Made by a program: the position numbers and the translations under genes. 8,870 nt of DNA from Tannerella sp. (lineage in GTDB: Bacteria > Bacteroidota > Bacteroidia > Bacteroidales > Tannerellaceae): contig JAIRYY010000297.1 in NCBI GenBank assembly GCA_031267485.1, forward strand, positions 1 to 8,870, in the 5' to 3' direction. Every line of letters begins with the position of its first letter. Within the stretch, counting starts at the first letter, position 1. The notes beneath the pieces were generated by a model that saw nothing but the letters and a program-made list of their open reading frames with translations, was not told the origin of the DNA and searched no databases. Of the stretch, positions 1 to 6,939 are shown piece after piece.

Positions 1-94
1 GGCACAGGGGATCCACCTCTATCCATTCCGAACAGAGAAGTTAAGCCCTGTCACGCCAATGGTACTGCGCAAGTGGGAGAGTAGGTAGCCGCCA
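1..94 (+). rRNA. rrf: 5S ribosomal RNA, 3' part (5' end outside window)
   Basis: This is the 3' portion of a 5S rRNA, a structural RNA of the large ribosomal subunit. The highly conserved core is readable: GGATCCACCTCT (9-20), then CCATTCCGAACAGAGAAGTTAAG (24-46 region), GATGGTACTGC-like sequence (59-68) and GTGGGAGAGTAGGT (74-87). It resembles Bacteroides 5S rRNA as I remember it. Roughly the first 15-20 nucleotides of the mature molecule lie before position 1, so the gene is truncated by the window edge. The 3' boundary near 94 is estimated from the GCCGCC that should pair with the missing 5' end. A terminator follows directly, so this is the end of an rRNA operon. Confidence 0.95.
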
Positions 95-100
95 TTTTAA

Positions 101-150
101 AAAGAGGAGGGCGCCGTTCTTGGAAACAGGGGACGGCGCCTCTTTTTTTT
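101..150 (+). terminator. Intrinsic terminator of the rRNA operon
   Basis: The left arm AAAGAGG (101-107), a short bulge and GCGCCGT (111-117) pair with ACGGCGCC (133-140) followed by TCTTTT. The stem closes over a loop around 118-132 and runs straight into a tract of eight T (143-150). This is a textbook Rho-independent terminator, placed a few bases after the 5S rRNA. Confidence 0.9.
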
Positions 151-313
151 TAAAAGAGATGGAGTGGGCAGAGATAAGTTGTCCGATAATTTTGTCGGAA
201 AGGCGCTCTGGATCTAACGAGTTTTTTTGTTGTAAGATTAGGTGTAAATCAGTTTTTTATATCAGTTTCATTGCTTTTTTGTTTTATTTTTACCCAAAAC
301 TCAGATTGACGCG

Positions 314-343
314 CTTGTAAATCCGGAATTTTGTGTAATTTTG
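314..343 (+). promoter_or_regulatory. Bacteroidota-type promoter of the nikR-like gene
   Basis: TAATTTTG (336-343) matches the Bacteroides -7 consensus TAnnTTTG exactly. CTTG (314-317) lies 18 bp upstream and matches three of four bases of the -33 box TTTG. Transcription would start near 347, leaving a leader of about 10 nt to the ATG at 357 or about 19 nt to the ATG at 366. The boxes are seen directly; their activity is inferred. The rest of the spacer between the terminator and this promoter (151-313) is AT-rich. The only feature I see there is a small palindrome at 182-199 (TCCGA / TCGGA). Confidence 0.55.
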
Positions 344-365
344 TCCTTTTTAAAACATGAAATTT

Positions 366-767
366 ATGTCATTAAAACGTTTTGGAGTTTCACTTGGGGA
401 AGATGTATTGGATGCTTTGGATCAGTTTGTGAAGGATAATGGCTTTGCAAACCGTTCCCAGGCAATACGTTTTTTCGTGGAAAAAAATGTCGCGGAGAAA
501 AAATGGCAGTGTGACAATATTGTCGCCGGAACTGTTATTGTCATGTATAATCAGTCCAAAAGGGAAATTTCATTGAGAATTTCCGAAATACAGCAGCAAT
601 ATCAGGACGTAATCCTGTCATCTTCGCAATATTATCTGAATGAGGACTTCTGTCTTCATCTGACGACCGTAACCGGAGTTGCCCACAGACTGACGGAATT
701 GTCCGACAGACTGATTACAATAAAAGGTATAAAACATGGGAAGCTTGTGATGGGCAGGGCGGATTAG
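366..767 (+). CDS. nikR: NikR-family (ribbon-helix-helix + NikR_C) regulator with altered metal site
   Basis: This is a NikR-like transcription factor. NikR proteins are tetrameric DNA-binding repressors that, when loaded with Ni(II), shut off nickel uptake genes. Numbered from the ATG at 357, an N-terminal ribbon-helix-helix segment (about residues 5-48, KRFGVSL and ANRSQAIR) is followed by an ACT-like C-terminal domain (about 55-132, including KGIKHGKLVM). Length (133-136 aa) is normal. I prefer the start at 366, giving MSLKRFGVSL, because it fits the N-terminus I recall for Bacteroides relatives and leaves a reasonable leader; 357 is possible. Oddity: aligned with E. coli NikR, ligands His76, His87 and His89 correspond to Gln80, Gln91 and Tyr93, and only the Cys95 equivalent (Cys99) remains. 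The fold and DNA-binding part look intact, so it is probably a real regulator, but nickel sensing through the classical square-planar site is doubtful. The gene appears richer in A+T than the genes downstream. No nickel transporter gene is in the window. Confidence 0.88.
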   Translation: MSLKRFGVSLGEDVLDALDQFVKDNGFANRSQAIRFFVEKNVAEKKWQCDNIVAGTVIVMYNQSKREISLRISEIQQQYQDVILSSSQYYLNEDFCLHLTTVTGVAHRLTELSDRLITIKGIKHGKLVMGRAD

Positions 768-772
768 TTTTG
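744..772 (+). promoter_or_regulatory. Promoter-like motif overlapping the nikR stop codon
   Basis: TAGTTTTG (765-772) fits TAnnTTTG exactly and contains the TAG stop of the nikR-like gene. CTTG (744-747) lies 17 bp upstream as a three-of-four -33 box. A start of transcription near 776 would make the ATG at 777 almost leaderless and leave about 19 nt before the ATG at 795. Read-through from nikR remains possible. Activity is inferred. Confidence 0.4.
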
Positions 773-794
773 TTTTATGATTAACAGAAAGATT

Positions 795-2015
795 ATGAAA
801 AAGCAGCTTGTATTTATTATCATTTTATCATGCGTTTTCAGCATGGAGGCGAAAAGGAAGAAACCGGAGAGCGTGTCGGTTCGCCAGTCCTGGTGCGATG
901 TTACGTATAAAATATCCTATCCGCTACTGGATGCCTTGAGTAAGGGAGAACTTAAAAAGAAGATGCCTGTGGAACAGCAGAAGAATGCTTCCGGGCGCGA
1001 GAACTTTGCACATCTTGAGGCATTGGGACGGTTGCTTTGCGGCATTGCGCCCTGGCTTGAATCCGGCGAAACGGACGGCAGGGAGGGAGAGCAACGCGCC
1101 GAGTTGACGGCCATGGCTGTTAAAGGGATACGCAATGCAGTGGATCCTGCTTCGCCCGATTATATGAATTTCACAGGAGAGAAAGGCGGACAGCCGGTTG
1201 TTGACGCCGCTTTTCTTGCGCAGGCGTTCCTGCGTTCGCCGAACGTACTGTGGGGCGGGTTGGACGACGAAACGCGGCAAATGGTTATTGCCGCGATGCG
1301 TCAGACGCGTGAAATTACGCCGCATTTCAGCAACTGGCTGCTTTTTTCGGCCATGATAGAAGCGTTTTTTCTCGAAACAGGGGCAGAGTGGGACGGTATG
1401 CGCATAGACTATGCCATACGTCAGCATGAACAATGGTATAAAGGTGACGGAATTTATGGCGACGGCCCTGAATTTCACTGGGATTATTATAACAGTTTCG
1501 TCATTCAGCCCATGATGGTCGACATATCCGAAGTATTGCTCCGGCATAAAATGATAAACGAAAAGAGGGCGGGCGCATTTATGACACGTGCGGCGCGTTA
1601 TGCCGCTATTCTTGAACGGCTGATATCGCCCGAGGGGACGTATCCTCCAACAGGCCGTTCGCTGGCATACAGGATGGGCGCATTCCAGACCTTGTCGCAA
1701 ATGGCATTGATGAAAAAGTTGCCGGAGAACGTTAAACCCGCACAGGTTCGCTGTGCGCTTACTACGCTTATAGAGCGGCAAATGAGCGCTCCCGGCACAT
1801 TCGACGACAATGGCTGGCTGAGAATCGGTTTGTACGGAAGCCAGCTTTGCGTCGGCGAAACTTATATATGTACGGGAAGTCTGTATTTGTGCTCCGTAGG
1901 TTTGCTGCCATTAGGACTGCCGGCTTCGGATGAATTTTGGAGCGCCCCGGACGAACCGTGGACACAGCTAAAAGCCTGGTCGGGAGAAGAGTTCCCCATA
2001 GACCACGCCCTGTAA
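795..2015 (+). CDS. Exported DUF2264 family protein
   Basis: This is a secreted or lipid-anchored protein of the DUF2264 family, thought to form an (alpha/alpha) toroid like several polysaccharide-processing enzymes. From memory, some members have been placed in a CAZy glucuronidase family (GH154), so a glycoside hydrolase role is plausible but unproven here. Seen in sequence: a signal peptide (MKKQLVFIIILSC...), followed by the full-length domain with HLEALGR (residues 73-79), GIAPWLE, YGDGPEFHWDYYNSF (221-235) and SPEGTYPPTGRS (278-289). A Cys after IILS could be a lipobox, or cleavage could follow MEA. The ATG at 777 adds six residues (MINRKI) and is possible. I chose 795 because it gives the usual MKK start and because the promoter-like motif at 765-772 would leave almost no leader for 777. 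It follows the nikR-like gene closely, but I know of no functional link between the two. Confidence 0.82.
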   Translation: MKKQLVFIIILSCVFSMEAKRKKPESVSVRQSWCDVTYKISYPLLDALSKGELKKKMPVEQQKNASGRENFAHLEALGRLLCGIAPWLESGETDGREGEQRAELTAMAVKGIRNAVDPASPDYMNFTGEKGGQPVVDAAFLAQAFLRSPNVLWGGLDDETRQMVIAAMRQTREITPHFSNWLLFSAMIEAFFLETGAEWDGMRIDYAIRQHEQWYKGDGIYGDGPEFHWDYYNSFVIQPMMVDISEVLLRHKMINEKRAGAFMTRAARYAAILERLISPEGTYPPTGRSLAYRMGAFQTLSQMALMKKLPENVKPAQVRCALTTLIERQMSAPGTFDDNGWLRIGLYGSQLCVGETYICTGSLYLCSVGLLPLGLPASDEFWSAPDEPWTQLKAWSGEEFPIDHAL

Positions 2016-2190
2016 TAACGGGGAAGTGTCTCGAAAGCCCCTTTATGGGCCGCAAATGTTAAATGATTTTGGGTGTATAAAAGATTTTATTGTGATATGG
2101 AGTGTAATGATGTGACGACGAGCGTTAAAATCTACAATATTTCGCACCGGATTGTCGGCGATAAATATGTTTTAAAACAACAATGAACAT

Positions 2191-2238
2191 AAAAGTGTCG
2201 AAAAATTTGGAGAACAGAAAAAAGTGTCATATATTTGG
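2191..2238 (+). repeat. 29-bp-period direct repeat over the glycogen operon promoter
   Basis: Copy 1 (2191-2210) starts AAAAGTGTCG and ends ATTTGG. Copy 2 (2220-2238) starts AAAAGTGTCA and ends ATTTGG. The -33 TTTG falls at the end of copy 1 and the -7 TATATTTG at the end of copy 2. The copies begin 29 bp apart. It could be a binding site for a regulator or a chance product of an AT-rich promoter region. The remaining intergenic sequence (2016-2190) is AT-rich, and I see nothing convincing in it. Confidence 0.5.
2206..2237 (+). promoter_or_regulatory. Bacteroidota-type promoter of the glycogen operon
   Basis: TTTG (2206-2209) and TATATTTG (2230-2237) are separated by 20 bp. Both boxes match the Bacteroides consensus TTTG / TAnnTTTG exactly and the spacing is canonical. 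The predicted start near 2241-2244 leaves a leader of about 50 nt before the ATG at 2295. This is the best promoter match in the window. Confidence 0.7.
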
Positions 2239-2294
2239 TAATTGATAATAAAAAAATGAAAATATAATACTGATTAATGCCTTTTATATAGATT

Positions 2295-4235
2295 ATGAGT
2301 TATCTGAAATTTGATAAAACGCTGATGATAAATCTTCAGGAATCCCTTTCGAGGGAGGTGCTGAGGGCCAATCAGAAAGGAGCGTATCACTGTACGACGA
2401 TTGTGGACTGCAATACGCGAAAATATCATGGTTTGCTCGTTATGCCTGTGCCGGGACTGAGTGACGAAAATCATGTAATCCTGTCTTCTTTTGACGAGAC
2501 GGTTATTCAACACGGGGCTGCGTTTAACCTCGGTTTGCATAAGTATCAGGGGGGGAGTTTCGGCCCGAACGGCCACAAGTATATCCGCGAATACAGTATG
2601 GAGATTGTTCCCCGCACGATATACAGGGTGGGGGGGGTTGTACTTGCGAAGGAAAAAATCTTTTTAAGGAAAGATAACCTTATATTGATTAAATATACCC
2701 TTTTGGATGCCCATTCGGTGACGGTTCTGCGCTTTCATCCGTTCCTGGCATTCAGGAGCGTCCAGGAACTGTCGCATGCCAACGACCGCATAAACCGTCA
2801 TTACGATGAAGTGAGAAACGGAATCAGGACGAGTCTGTATCCCGGCTATCCCGAACTGTTCATGCAGTTCGGCAAGGAGGTGAAGTATGTGTATGAACCG
2901 AACTGGTACAACGGGATAGAGTATCCGAAAGAGCAGGAACGCGGTTATCCCTATCAGGAGGATTTGTACGTGCCCGGTTATTTTGAACTGGAGATAACGA
3001 AGGGCGAATCCGTGCTGTTTTGCGCGGGCGACAGGGAGGTCGATACGGATACGCTGCAGGAACTGTATGAGAACGAATTGCGTTCGCGAACGCCGAGGTC
3101 GGGTTTTTACAACTGCCTTGTCAATTCGGTGCACCAGCTTTATTACAATCCCGTGGGCGACGACTGTTACCTGTTGGCCGGCTATCCGTGGTTTAAGGTT
3201 CGCGCGAGGGACCTGTTCGTTTCCGTCTGCGGGACGACGCTTTTGATTGGGCGGGAAGACCGTTACGAAAACGTCATGCGCACGGCGGTTGCCGCCCTGT
3301 ACAGGTTTATCAGGGAGGGGAAAATCGATACCGTGATACGCGAGATTGACAGTCCCGACATTTTGCTGTGGGCGATATGGAGCATGCAGCAGTATAGCCT
3401 GAAGGCGGGCGTCGGGAAAGCTAAGGAGAAGTATAACGATATCATTGGCGAAATCATACGGTACATCCTTTCGCAGTCGCATCCCAATCTGAAACTTTCG
3501 GATAACGGGCTGCTGTATTCGAATGGCCGCGACAAAGCCGTTACGTGGATGAATTCGATTGTCAACGGACGCCCCGTTGTGCCCCGTTCGGGATATATCG
3601 TCGAGTTTAACGCACTGTGGTACAATGCCCTGAAATTTTACAAGGAGCTTAACGGCAATGTCCCCATGGACAGGATTGACAGCCTTATCGCCTCGCTCGA
3701 CATGTCGTTTCCGGCCACGTTTGTGAATAAGTACAATTACCTGTTTGATTACGTGGACGGGCCGGGGCAGGACTGGAGCGTGCGCCCGAATATGGTGATT
3801 GCCATTTCGTGCAGGTATTCCCCGCTGACAAAGCTGCAGAAACGGGCGGTTTTGGATATTGCGACGAAAGAACTCATGACAATGAAGGGACTCCGTTCGC
3901 TCAGTCCGAAAAGCGGCGGTTACCGGCCGAATTATGCGGGGGCGCAGTATGACCGGGATATGGCATATCATCAGGGTACGGTGTGGCCCTGGCTTATGAG
4001 CATGTACATATCCGCCTACCTGGATATGTTCGGGCGAACGGGACTGTCGTTCGTTGAACGTTCGCTTATCAGCATGGAAGAAGAGATGTCGCTGCACTGC
4101 ATTGGCACCATCTCGGAATTGTACGACGGGAACCCGCCCTTTACAGGCCGCGGGGCCATATCGTTCCTGATGAATCTGTCCGCCGTGCTGACCGTGATTG
4201 ACATGTTGAAGAAATATGATATTGAATATAAATAA
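2295..4235 (+). CDS. Glycogen debranching enzyme (amylo-alpha-1,6-glucosidase type, GH133-like)
   Basis: This cytoplasmic enzyme is predicted to hydrolyse alpha-1,6 branch points of glycogen or limit dextrins. At 646 aa it has the usual length of Bacteroidales debranching proteins and no signal peptide. An N-terminal GDE_N-type beta domain (about residues 10-240, with CNTRKYHGLLV at 39-49) precedes an (alpha/alpha)6 catalytic GDE_C domain (about 270-640). Recognisable motifs are AGYPWFKVRARD (295-306), SGYIVEFNALWYNAL (432-446), DWSVRPNM (493-500), YHQGTVWPWL (558-567) and ELYDGNPPF (608-616). Asp306 in RARD sits where the conserved GRD-type acidic residue is expected, so the enzyme looks intact. 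It is the first gene of the glycogen operon and is followed after 9 bp by the glycosyltransferase. The ATG at 2295 fits the promoter about 50 bp upstream. Tracts of seven and eight G (2549-2555, 2630-2637) lie in the N-terminal part of the coding sequence. Confidence 0.93.
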   Translation: MSYLKFDKTLMINLQESLSREVLRANQKGAYHCTTIVDCNTRKYHGLLVMPVPGLSDENHVILSSFDETVIQHGAAFNLGLHKYQGGSFGPNGHKYIREYSMEIVPRTIYRVGGVVLAKEKIFLRKDNLILIKYTLLDAHSVTVLRFHPFLAFRSVQELSHANDRINRHYDEVRNGIRTSLYPGYPELFMQFGKEVKYVYEPNWYNGIEYPKEQERGYPYQEDLYVPGYFELEITKGESVLFCAGDREVDTDTLQELYENELRSRTPRSGFYNCLVNSVHQLYYNPVGDDCYLLAGYPWFKVRARDLFVSVCGTTLLIGREDRYENVMRTAVAALYRFIREGKIDTVIREIDSPDILLWAIWSMQQYSLKAGVGKAKEKYNDIIGEIIRYILSQSHPNLKLSDNGLLYSNGRDKAVTWMNSIVNGRPVVPRSGYIVEFNALWYNALKFYKELNGNVPMDRIDSLIASLDMSFPATFVNKYNYLFDYVDGPGQDWSVRPNMVIAISCRYSPLTKLQKRAVLDIATKELMTMKGLRSLSPKSGGYRPNYAGAQYDRDMAYHQGTVWPWLMSMYISAYLDMFGRTGLSFVERSLISMEEEMSLHCIGTISELYDGNPPFTGRGAISFLMNLSAVLTVIDMLKKYDIEYK

Positions 4236-4244
4236 ACGCATGAT

Positions 4245-5507
4245 ATGAAAGCATTGATGTTTGGCTGGGAATTTCCTCCGCACATACTTGGAGGACTGGG
4301 AACGGCGAGCTATGGCCTGATAAAGGGGATGTCCCTGCAGTCCGACATGGATATTGTGTTTGTGCTGCCCAAACCGTGGGGCGACGAAGACCGGAGTTTC
4401 CTCAAAATAATAGGAGCAAACAATACGCCGGTAGTATGGAAGGACGTCAGCTATGATTACGTTGCGGGGCGGCTGTCCAAATACATGAATCCGCAGGAAT
4501 ATTTTGACCTGCGGGAGCATATCTATGCCAATTTCAGTTACAAGCATGTGAATGACCTCGGGTGTATCGAATTTTCGGGCCGTTATCCGGACAACCTGAT
4601 GGAGGAAATCAACAATTATTCGATTGTGGCCGGGGTGATTGCGCGCACGGAGCAGTACGACGTGATTCACGCTCACGACTGGCTGACGTATCCGGCCGGC
4701 ATACATGCGAAGAATGTAAGCGGGAAGCCGCTCGTGATACACGTTCACGCCACCGATTACGACCGCAGCCGGGGGAATGTCAACCCCGAAGTCTACAACA
4801 TCGAGAAGAACGGCATGGATTATGCCGACCATATCATAACGGTGAGCAACCTGACGCGCAACACCGTCATTGAGAAGTACAGCCAGAACCCGGCCAAGGT
4901 TACGACCGTTCACAACGCCGTCGAGCCGCTGGGCAGGGATATCCTCGCCATACCCGACAGGCGCGGGGTGAAAGACAAGATTGTCACGTTCCTCGGACGC
5001 ATAACGATGCAGAAGGGGCCGGAGTATTATGTCGAGGCGGCGGCCAAGGTGCTGGCGCGTTCGAAAAACGTGCGTTTCATCATGGCCGGGAGCGGCGACA
5101 TGATGAATCAGATGATTCGCCTGGCCGCCAAGCGGAACATCTCGGACCGTTTCCACTTTACGGGATTTATGAAGGGAAAGCAGGTTTACGAGATATTCAA
5201 GTCGAGCGACGTGTACGTGATGCCCTCCGTCTCCGAACCGTTCGGAATATCGCCCCTGGAAGCCATGCAGTGCGGCATCCCGTCAATCATCTCCAAGCAG
5301 TCCGGTTGCGCCGAAATACTTGACTATGCGGTAAAGGTTGACTTTTGGGACATCGACGCCCTGGCGGATTCCATCTACGGACTTATCACCTATCCCGCAT
5401 TGCATAAATTCCTGAAGGAAGAGGGACTTAAGGAGGTGAACGGCATCAAGTGGGAATATGCCGGACGGAAAGTGCGCACCATATACGACCGCGTCCATAG
5501 TTCATAA
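4245..5507 (+). CDS. GT4/GT5-like glycosyltransferase, probable glycogen synthase-type
   Basis: This is a GT-B fold retaining glycosyltransferase, predicted to transfer glucose from a nucleotide sugar to a growing alpha-glucan. The N-terminal Rossmann domain begins MKALMFGWEFPPHILGGLGTA, with the glycine-rich acceptor/donor loop GGLGTA at residues 16-21 and HAHDWL at 142-147. The C-terminal domain carries GRITMQKGPE (251-260, with Arg252 and Lys257 at the usual nucleotide-sugar contacts), AGSGD (281-285) and the E-x7-E motif of EPFGISPLE (Glu331 and Glu339). All key positions appear intact and the length (420 aa) is normal. It lies 9 bp after the debranching enzyme and 25 bp before the GH57 gene, a three-gene order I recall from Bacteroidales glycogen clusters. 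Donor preference (UDP- or ADP-glucose) cannot be read from the sequence. No ADP-glucose pyrophosphorylase or classical branching enzyme is in the window. Confidence 0.9.
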   Translation: MKALMFGWEFPPHILGGLGTASYGLIKGMSLQSDMDIVFVLPKPWGDEDRSFLKIIGANNTPVVWKDVSYDYVAGRLSKYMNPQEYFDLREHIYANFSYKHVNDLGCIEFSGRYPDNLMEEINNYSIVAGVIARTEQYDVIHAHDWLTYPAGIHAKNVSGKPLVIHVHATDYDRSRGNVNPEVYNIEKNGMDYADHIITVSNLTRNTVIEKYSQNPAKVTTVHNAVEPLGRDILAIPDRRGVKDKIVTFLGRITMQKGPEYYVEAAAKVLARSKNVRFIMAGSGDMMNQMIRLAAKRNISDRFHFTGFMKGKQVYEIFKSSDVYVMPSVSEPFGISPLEAMQCGIPSIISKQSGCAEILDYAVKVDFWDIDALADSIYGLITYPALHKFLKEEGLKEVNGIKWEYAGRKVRTIYDRVHSS

Positions 5508-5527
5508 TTTATAATTCATAATTCATT
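5501..5527. repeat. Short AT-rich TAATTCAT-type tandem repeat between operon genes
   Basis: TTCATAATT, TATAATTCA and TAATTCATT follow one another across the stop codon of the glycosyltransferase and the 25-bp gap before the GH57 gene. The stretch is strikingly AT-rich inside an operon of about half G+C. Its role is unknown; it may be a slippage product or help expose the start codon of the next gene. Confidence 0.45.
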
Positions 5528-5532
5528 TACGT

Positions 5533-6888
5533 ATGAAGACAATTTGTTTATATTTTCAGATACACCAGCCGTATCGCCTGCGGAGGTATCGTTTTTTTGA
5601 CATAGGAAACGACCATTATTATTATGATGATTTTCAGAACGAGGAGATTTTCCGGAAAGTGGCCAACATGTGTTACATCCCGGCTAACCGCGCGATGATT
5701 GAGATGATTAAGAAGAGTGGGGGACAGTTTAAGGTTGCGTTTTCCATTTCGGGGATTGCGCTCGAACAGATGGAAATCTATGCCCCGGAACTGATTGACT
5801 CTTTTGTGGAACTGCAGGCGACGGGCAGCGTGGAATTTCTTACCGAGACGTATGCCCATTCGCTTTCTTCGCTGGGCAATCCGAACGAGTTCAGGACGCA
5901 GGTCAGGATGCACACGGAGAAGATGCAGTCGCTTTTCGGCGTGACGCCGAAGGTGTTCCGCAATACGGAGCTGATTTATTCGGACGACATCTCGGAGATT
6001 GTCTGCGACATGGGCTTCCGCGGCATGTTGACGGAGGGCGCGAAACATATACTTGGATGGAAAAGCCCCAATTACGTATACGCGTCGGCCGTCAGGCCCG
6101 AACTGAAACTGCTGTTGAAGAACGACCGTTTCAGCGAAGACCTGTCGCTGCGCTTTGCCGATTACAGTTGGACGGAATACCCGCTGACGGCCGACAAGTA
6201 TATGTCGTGGATTGCATCGACGGCCGAAACGGAGAAAATCATCAACATATTCCTGAATTATGAAATCCTGGGGTCGCTCCATTCGTCGTCTACCGGGATA
6301 TTTGATTTTTTCAGGGCGCTGCCGCAGTTTGCCGCACAGAAGGGCATCACGTTTTCGCTGCCGTCCGAGCTGTTTGCCGCTAATGAGGCGGTAGGCGGAA
6401 TTGTCGTTCCCTACCCGATGTCGTGGGTCGACGAGGAGAAGGACTGCAGCTCGTGGATGGGCAATGTGCTTCAGCAGGAAGCGTTCCGGGAGATAAACAA
6501 CATAAGCGAACGCGTGCGCCTCTGCAGCGACCGCCGTCTGCTGCAGGACTGGCTGTACCTGCAGGGCAGCGACCACTTCTACTACATGAACACCAAGCAC
6601 TACAACCTGTTCAGCCACTATGACAACCCGTATGACGCGTTCAACAATTACATGAACGTACTGTCGGACTTTATTCTTCGCGTGGAGGCGCAGTATCCGT
6701 CGTCCATCGAGAATGAAGAACTGAACTCTCTGCTGACGACAATCCGCAATCAGGGACGCGAAATAGAACAGATGGAGAAGAAACTCCGGAAATATGAGGA
6801 GGCGGGGAGTTATACGGATGAGGACAAAATGGGGGAGGGCGACAGCGAAATAATAGCCGCGTCCATGGAAACGCAGGTCGTCGGCTGA
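5533..6888 (+). CDS. GH57 alpha-amylase-like protein, predicted acid/base residue replaced
   Basis: Family GH57 enzymes cleave or transfer alpha-glucans by a retaining mechanism. This 451-aa cytoplasmic protein has no signal peptide. It carries the first GH57 motif FQIHQP (residues 8-13), the second motif around VEFLTETYAHS (100-110), the third motif RNTELIY (143-149) with the putative nucleophile Glu146, and the fourth motif region FLNYEILG (240-247). In active relatives motif four reads about FMDYETFGEH, with Asp as acid/base; here codon 6256-6258 is AAT, giving Asn242, and the GEH is also lost. The rest, including TGIFDFFRALP (254-264) and YPMSWVDEEKD, is well kept. Charged heptad-like sequence near the C-terminus (about 400-430) suggests a coiled coil. 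It may bind alpha-glucan or assist its operon partners rather than hydrolyse. As I recall, GH57 alpha-amylase-like homologues with substituted catalytic residues are known from Bacteroidota. It is the third gene of the glycogen operon. Confidence 0.87.
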   Translation: MKTICLYFQIHQPYRLRRYRFFDIGNDHYYYDDFQNEEIFRKVANMCYIPANRAMIEMIKKSGGQFKVAFSISGIALEQMEIYAPELIDSFVELQATGSVEFLTETYAHSLSSLGNPNEFRTQVRMHTEKMQSLFGVTPKVFRNTELIYSDDISEIVCDMGFRGMLTEGAKHILGWKSPNYVYASAVRPELKLLLKNDRFSEDLSLRFADYSWTEYPLTADKYMSWIASTAETEKIINIFLNYEILGSLHSSSTGIFDFFRALPQFAAQKGITFSLPSELFAANEAVGGIVVPYPMSWVDEEKDCSSWMGNVLQQEAFREINNISERVRLCSDRRLLQDWLYLQGSDHFYYMNTKHYNLFSHYDNPYDAFNNYMNVLSDFILRVEAQYPSSIENEELNSLLTTIRNQGREIEQMEKKLRKYEEAGSYTDEDKMGEGDSEIIAASMETQVVG

Positions 6889-6939
6889 ACCGGCGCTCCA
6901 AAAAACAAGTGCAGAATATTGGACTTTTCTATTTCGGAC

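Noticed and set aside
182..199. Palindrome TCCGA-TAATTTTG-TCGGA in the spacer before nikR, with a -7-like loop
   Set aside because: No -33 box lies at the right distance and the five-base-pair stem could be chance; noted with the nikR promoter instead of being called as an operator.
120..320. Small + strand open frame (66 codons) after the 5S rRNA
   Set aside because: It starts inside the rRNA terminator hairpin, needs a TTG start, and encodes low-complexity sequence from an AT-rich spacer.
2020..2041. Possible terminator after the DUF2264 gene (GGGG ... CCCC followed by TTTA)
   Set aside because: Only a four-base-pair stem with a large loop and no real T-run; too weak to call.
6919..6939. 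TTG start for the ECF sigma gene (and TTG at 7519 for fecR)
   Set aside because: Downstream ATG codons at 6940 and 7540 give N-termini that fit the families, and no Shine-Dalgarno or conservation supports the longer forms.
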